Source: Candidatus Saccharimonadota bacterium (GTDB lineage: Bacteria > Patescibacteriota > Saccharimonadia > Saccharimonadales > Saccharimonadaceae). From it: 64,000 nucleotides of DNA. Under the pieces are notes generated by a model. That model had not been told where the DNA came from and ran no database searches. It saw only the letters and a program-made list of their open reading frames with translations. Every line of letters begins with the position of its first letter. The first letter of the stretch is position 1. Below, piece by piece: positions 60,456 to 64,000 of this stretch. The DNA lies in the NCBI GenBank assembly GCA_009781895.1, contig WQUV01000003.1:1-64000 (forward strand). The letters run 5' to 3'. Both the position numbers and the translations under genes were made by a program.

Positions 60456-61220
60456 CTATTTCAACAATTCCATTTTATCCAGTATATCACGGAAAGAATA
60501 GACGTTCAAGGAAGCACCGCCGACCAGGAAGCCTTCGGCTTCGGAGGTGCGGGCATAAGATGTGACATTGTCTGAATCGACGCTGCCCCCGTAGAGGACG
60601 GCAACCTTGCGGGCGCCGACCGCACCAAAGAGAGCTTTGATTTCATCGCGAACTATACCTAGCATTCTCTTTGCTTCACGTGGGTCGCAGAGTTTAGCGT
60701 TGGTCGCGGTAGAGAGTGCCCAGGATGGCTCGTAGGCGATAATGACTTCGCCGAGACGATTTGATGGTACGCCAGCGAGTCCAGCAGCGACCTGAGTGCG
60801 GACCACGAGTTCGGCATGACCACGCTCTCGTTCTAGGGCAGTTTCGCCAACACATAGTATAGGGCGAATCTTGACCGACAGGGCGGCAGCGACTTTTTGC
60901 GCGCAATCTTTGTCGTGTTCATGATAGTACATGCGTCGCTCTGAGTGTCCGACTAAAGCATATGGTGCGAGATCGATAATCTGTGCGATACCTGTCTCGC
61001 CAGTGCGCGCGCCGTTTGGGTGAAAATCAAAATTCTGCGCGGCGATTTTTAGCGGGCAGTTCTCCGTGGTCTTAGCTAGCTCGCCAAGGGTGGCTAGGGA
61101 GACCTGGGGCGCAGCAATGATAACTTCGGTGTTCTTCGACTCTAATTTGCTGAACTTCTTGAAGTTACGGACCGCTTCCGTTACCGTGAAGTTCATCTTC
61201 CAGTTTGCAACCAACAACAT
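60456..61220 (-). CDS. tpiA: Triosephosphate isomerase
   Basis: A 254-residue glycolytic enzyme interconverting glyceraldehyde-3-phosphate and dihydroxyacetone phosphate. Catalytic residues are in ANWKMN (Lys), GHSERR (His) and AYEPSWAL (Glu). The phosphate loop is LYGGSVDSDN and GFLVGGASL. The ATG at 61220 is 6 bases past TATAAT (61227-61232, minus), so leaderless. It is the only central-carbon gene in the window. Confidence 0.95.
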   Translation of the reverse strand: MLLVANWKMNFTVTEAVRNFKKFSKLESKNTEVIIAAPQVSLATLGELAKTTENCPLKIAAQNFDFHPNGARTGETGIAQIIDLAPYALVGHSERRMYYHEHDKDCAQKVAAALSVKIRPILCVGETALERERGHAELVVRTQVAAGLAGVPSNRLGEVIIAYEPSWALSTATNAKLCDPREAKRMLGIVRDEIKALFGAVGARKVAVLYGGSVDSDNVTSYARTSEAEGFLVGGASLNVYSFRDILDKMELLK

Positions 61221-61319
61221 AAATCTATTATATACATAAGCATACAAGAACACAACCCTCCTAGCGGGTTAATCGGCAGAAACTAGCCTCGGGTGGACTG
61301 TGTGATATACTTATAGTAT

Positions 61320-62021
61320 ATGTCTGGACTGATCTTTATAGTTGTAGGTGCGGCGCTGATTTGCTTTGCCTTGCCGTGGTTTGAAAAGAAACGACGACAG
61401 AAAGCCGAACGAATGGCGAGCCAGCTAGATAAGCTTTGGTCGATTTCGAATGACGCACAGAAGCAGAAGAACACTGGCAAGGCCGAGAAGGCACTGCTGA
61501 CCATCTTGAAGTTCGACGAGCGTAATGCGGCGGCCTATAATAGGCTCGGGATTCTCTATGCGAAGAATAAGCAGTTCGATGAAGCGTTGCAGTGTTTTGA
61601 GATCGCACAGAGCCTTGACTATTCTGTGAATACATTGCATAACATTGGACTGGTTTATCTAGAGGTGGGCGATCCAGTGAAGAGTGCGATTGCCTTACGA
61701 CAGGCCCTGCAGATTGATGAGACGGCGGCGCGACTGATGATGTTAGCAAGGGCGGAAGAGAAGATGGAGAACTACAAGAATGCCGCGGAAGCTTACGAGC
61801 GAGTATGGGAGGAGTATAAAAAGCCAGACGTGTTACCGAAGTTGCTGGTGGCGTATGAGCAACTTGAAGACATGGAAGCAAGGCGGCGTGTAATGGCGCG
61901 GATGCGGGCATTGGAGCAGAAATTGGCGCTTGAGACGAAAAAACGAGCAGCTTCAACTAAAGCCAGCTCCGCGAAGAATGTAGTTAGGAAGATTGTGAAG
62001 CGACCAATCGCTAAACGGTAA
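61320..62021 (+). CDS. TPR protein with N-terminal anchor
   Basis: A 233-residue protein with a membrane helix at 1-18, a basic segment, then TPR-like repeats (AYNRLGILYAKNKQFDEALQCFE, LHNIGLVYLEVGDPVKSAIAL, MMLARAEEKMENYKNAAEAYE, about residues 75-185) and a basic Lys/Ala tail. It probably scaffolds proteins at the inner face. TATACT at 61306-61311 lies 8 bases from the ATG. It is divergent from tpiA. Confidence 0.8.
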   Translation: MSGLIFIVVGAALICFALPWFEKKRRQKAERMASQLDKLWSISNDAQKQKNTGKAEKALLTILKFDERNAAAYNRLGILYAKNKQFDEALQCFEIAQSLDYSVNTLHNIGLVYLEVGDPVKSAIALRQALQIDETAARLMMLARAEEKMENYKNAAEAYERVWEEYKKPDVLPKLLVAYEQLEDMEARRRVMARMRALEQKLALETKKRAASTKASSAKNVVRKIVKRPIAKR

Positions 62022-62074
62022 GTAAGCGTAGACCCTAGAAAAAACAGGTCAAACGTGTTATACTGTATGCACGT

Positions 62075-62159
62075 GCTGGAGTTGAGCAATTGGTTAGCTC
62101 CGCAGACTGTAAATCTGCCGCCTTTGGCTATGTAGGTTCGAGTCCTATCTCCAGCACCA
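62075..62159 (+). tRNA. tRNA-Tyr (GTA)
   Basis: Acceptor GCTGGAG/CTCCAGC, anticodon stem GCAGA/TCTGC with loop CTGTAAA (GTA), a long variable arm, encoded CCA. TATACT at 62059-62064. Confidence 0.95.
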
Positions 62160-62186
62160 AGACATTATCTTTCAAAAGAATAGATT

Positions 62187-62209
62187 CCCCCGCAATTATC
62201 TTGCGGGGG
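62187..62209 (+). terminator. Terminator of tRNA-Tyr
   Basis: CCCCCGCAA (62187-62195) pairs with TTGCGGGGG (62201-62209) around a 5-base loop. Confidence 0.8.
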
Positions 62210-62302
62210 ATCAAATTTGGAGGTGTTGCTATATAAAGCTGAGTCTTATGCATGGCTGCTACGCCGTGCGAAAGGCAGCAACGGGGTCAATCAGGGGTAG
62301 CC

Positions 62303-62881
62303 TTAGCCATTCGCTGAGGCAAGGGTAGGGTATCTTCGGGGTCGCGTGGCCTTGTTGCGGTTTCCATCCTTAGACTTTTTGTTAGGTGTGGGTGTGTGCG
62401 GCACCTCTCGGGTGAGCGATAGCGCGTCCATCACATATTGAAGCAATGAAAGACTTAGTTGCTTTGTGAAGTCTAATGCCTGATTAAAATGGCTGGTGGC
62501 AACAGTGACTTTCATCATGACACTGCGGCAGCCATTAGGGCTATGGTAGCCTGGCTTTAGGTTGAGATGCTTAACTTCGCAGCCCGGGATGATAAACTTT
62601 ATCATTGCAGCCATATCAAGCTGCGTAGAGATGCTGAGGCTTTCAGTGATGGTTTTTATCACGAACCAACCCTCTGTGCCTCGTGCGCCCTTTAGGCTGA
62701 TACGTAAGACTTCTTTGCCTTCATGGTGTATGCGGACTTCTCGTCCGCCACTCAATAGATTGCTAATAGAGCTATACAATCGACTGAGATTATCACTGAC
62801 GGATTGCTGCTTGTCGCTGCCTACTGTAAGCACGGCGAGGGTTGGTTTGATGGTAATCGTGGTGGCTTTTCCTCTTGGCAT
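62303..62881 (-). CDS. Orphan soluble protein, shared-promoter class
   Basis: The 192-residue protein has an N-terminal beta-rich part (ATTITIKPTLAVLTVGSD, VRIHHEGKEVLRISLKG), a helix-rich middle, and a basic Lys/Arg/Asn-rich tail (NKKSKDGNRNKATRPRR). No family is recognised. A TAGGAGG Shine-Dalgarno and a leader with two hairpins (GGGGC/GCCCC and CTCCG/CGGAG type) precede it. The promoter is at 62974-63003. Confidence 0.62.
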   Translation of the reverse strand: MPRGKATTITIKPTLAVLTVGSDKQQSVSDNLSRLYSSISNLLSGGREVRIHHEGKEVLRISLKGARGTEGWFVIKTITESLSISTQLDMAAMIKFIIPGCEVKHLNLKPGYHSPNGCRSVMMKVTVATSHFNQALDFTKQLSLSLLQYVMDALSLTREVPHTPTPNKKSKDGNRNKATRPRRYPTLASANG

Positions 62882-62973
62882 AAATTCTAATTCCTCCTAT
62901 AAATGTGCTAAGGGGGCTTGCCCCTAAAGTTGACTGGGATATCCAGCCGCTCCGGTTGCTCGGAGTCGATATC

Positions 62974-63003
62974 ATTATATCAGAGCGAAAGTGGGCAAGT
63001 CAA
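62974..63003 (-). promoter_or_regulatory. Shared-class-like orphan promoter
   Basis: On the minus strand TTGACT (62998-63003) and TATAAT (62974-62979), 18 bp apart; the spacer ends CTCTGA, partly like the class. Confidence 0.68.
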
Positions 63004-63022
63004 TGAGGAAAGCATAAAAGAG

Positions 63023-63051
63023 TTGACTTTTGATGGTTTTTATGCTAAACT
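63023..63051 (+). promoter_or_regulatory. Promoter of the 63058 gene
   Basis: TTGACT at 63023-63028 and TAAACT at 63046-63051, 17 bp apart; ATG 6 bases later. It is divergent from the 62974 promoter. Confidence 0.75.
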
Positions 63052-63057
63052 GAAGAT

Positions 63058-63333
63058 ATGAAAACTGAGACTGTAAAGAACGCAGAATTTCAGATCCCAC
63101 AGTGGCTAGGGAGTGGCGCGTCGGAAAGCGCAACCTTTGCCGTGCAGCAGACAAAAATGACAAGCACAACAATGATCACAGGGAGCAAGATCGCACGAGA
63201 GGCAGAGATTACTGAGAACGAAATGATCATGGAGATCCTGCATATAGGTAACGAGATTGAGGCCCTAAGGGTGCAAAAGATAGGAGAGCGAAATGTTCGA
63301 TTCTGGAAAACGACGACGCGAACGGCTCGTTAA
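63058..63333 (+). CDS. Small orphan protein upstream of cysteine desulfurase
   Basis: A 91-residue protein starting just after a strong leaderless promoter. The N-terminal half is Ser/Thr-rich, the C-terminal half helical and charged. No family is recognised. It overlaps the next gene by 41 bases, so the two are translated together. Confidence 0.55.
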   Translation: MKTETVKNAEFQIPQWLGSGASESATFAVQQTKMTSTTMITGSKIAREAEITENEMIMEILHIGNEIEALRVQKIGERNVRFWKTTTRTAR

Positions 63334-63616
63334 TCAAGAAAGCGCGGTAGGCGCTAAGATCTTCGGGCCTCTGGTCGAGGGTCGACGTCGAGAGTTCTTC
63401 TGCCATACGCCGACGGAATGGTTCTGGCATGAGGAATGGGTTGATGAGTACGGCTTATCAAAGCTACAGACAGTACGCTATATTGTATCTGGCGGACAGG
63501 TGATTAAAAAGCAGGTGGGGCAGCCGAATACAGTTCTAGCAGGGCCAGAACTAAAGAATTTCACACGCGCAACACGGAAATATTTGCGCGAGGTGAAACG
63601 TGAAGTCTATCACTAA
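63293..63616 (+). CDS. Small orphan protein, operon with cysteine desulfurase
   Basis: A 107-residue basic protein with a GGAGAGCG Shine-Dalgarno. It has a Trp/His-rich centre (EWFWHEEWVDEYG) and a basic C terminus (RATRKYLREVKREVYH). No family is recognised. The desulfurase GTG lies inside its last codons, implying coupling. Confidence 0.6.
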   Translation: MFDSGKRRRERLVNQESAVGAKIFGPLVEGRRREFFCHTPTEWFWHEEWVDEYGLSKLQTVRYIVSGGQVIKKQVGQPNTVLAGPELKNFTRATRKYLREVKREVYH

Positions 63617-64000
63617 TAACATCTACCTGGATCATGCGGCTGCGACGCCAGTATGTGGCGTGGCGAGCTTTGCGATGGAGCGATTTTGTAGCTCGGAGTT
63701 TTACAATCCGAGCGCTTTATACGAGGCAGGGGTCGATGCACGAGAGGCTTACGAGGCGGCGCGTAGCGAAATCGCGCGCGCTATTGGTGCTAGACCAGCG
63801 AATATAGTTCTGACGGCTGGTGCGACAGAGGCAAATCAGCTGGCGGTAGCGAGCTTTGGGAAGGTTCTGGTTTGTGAGAATGAGCACCCGAGCCTACTGG
63901 CGCATGCTAGTGATATTATTAGAGTGCTAGATAATGGCGTTGTAGACCTGGAGCACCTACGCCAACAGCTTCCCGTTTCAGCAGAAGTATTTTCGGTTTC
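63600..64000 (+). CDS. Cysteine desulfurase (NifS/IscS type), 3' end outside window
   Basis: A GTG start at 63600, overlapping the previous gene by 17 bases, opens a frame that runs off the window. NIYLDHAAATPV near the N terminus and LTAGATEANQLAV mark the aminotransferase-V fold. These PLP enzymes release sulfur from cysteine for Fe-S clusters or tRNA thiolation; the PLP lysine and active Cys lie beyond the window. No shorter ATG start fits the conserved beginning. Confidence 0.88.
   Translation, partial: MKSITNNIYLDHAAATPVCGVASFAMERFCSSEFYNPSALYEAGVDAREAYEAARSEIARAIGARPANIVLTAGATEANQLAVASFGKVLVCENEHPSLLAHASDIIRVLDNGVVDLEHLRQQLPVSAEVFSV

Noticed and set aside
1-64000. CRISPR arrays, insertion sequences and prophage
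   Set aside because: No regularly spaced direct repeats, transposase or phage structural genes were recognised; the palindromic elements have no encoded enzyme.

Overview
The window looks like chromosomal DNA of a member of Candidatus Saccharibacteria (TM7, Patescibacteria/CPR) or a close relative. This is inferred from gene content, not from an rRNA gene, since none is present. Pointers are a compact genome with short intergenic gaps, an S10/spc ribosomal cluster without rpmC (uL29) and rpmD (uL30), Actinobacteria-like secreted proteins, many small orphan membrane proteins, and few biosynthetic genes. No transposase, prophage, CRISPR array or rRNA was seen.

Layout. 1-1.3 kb: 3' part of a secreted FISUMP-repeat protein and tRNA-Met. 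1.3-5.5 kb: anchored orphan, murB-folD, a beta-lactamase-like serine hydrolase and a small alpha/beta-barrel protein. 5.5-7.9 kb: a two-gene island with a long leader (DUF4867-like protein plus L-fucose/arabinose isomerase-like enzyme). 8-10.4 kb: glyS and an RNA uracil-5 methyltransferase. 10.4-12.6 kb: a secreted protein ending in a dockerin, followed by a cohesin-like gene with a C-terminal membrane anchor. 13.5-22.2 kb: ribosomal cluster rplC to rplO. 22.3-38.3 kb, mostly minus strand: orphan, Clp ATPase, hisS, typA, YraN, rplS, M1 aminopeptidase, SpoU methyltransferase, NAD(P)H-hydrate dehydratase-like kinase, exonuclease III, smpB, thioredoxin-like protein, dus; a plus-strand HD protein and two small membrane proteins are interspersed. 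38.4-42.6 kb: orphan with structured UTRs, RNase J, CxxC orphan. 42.6-50.5 kb: prfB, degenerate MurD-like protein, M16 peptidase, GT35 phosphorylase, membrane orphan, tRNA-Ser, AlkD-like protein, grpE. 50.5-64 kb: CHAP hydrolase, orphans, tRNA-Val, fusA, uvrB, soluble histidine kinase, tRNA-Gln, tpiA, TPR protein, tRNA-Tyr, orphans and the start of a cysteine desulfurase gene.

How genes work together. Most genes serve translation, RNA processing, protein quality control, DNA repair and remodelling or adhesion at the cell surface. The secreted set (FISUMP repeats, dockerin/cohesin-like pair, CHAP hydrolase, serine hydrolase, anchored orphans) fits an epibiont that acts on its own or a host's envelope.

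Three window-wide patterns stand out. (1) Palindromic elements with a shared 19-bp core lie between genes and in frame inside folD, the uracil methyltransferase and the Clp ATPase, with unrelated but similarly placed palindromes in dus, trmH and pepN. This recalls the Rickettsia palindromic elements. (2) Most housekeeping promoters place a TG-extended -10 box only 6-11 bases before the start codon, so the mRNAs should be leaderless. (3) A set of orphan genes instead has a near-identical strong promoter, a structured leader and a strong Shine-Dalgarno sequence.
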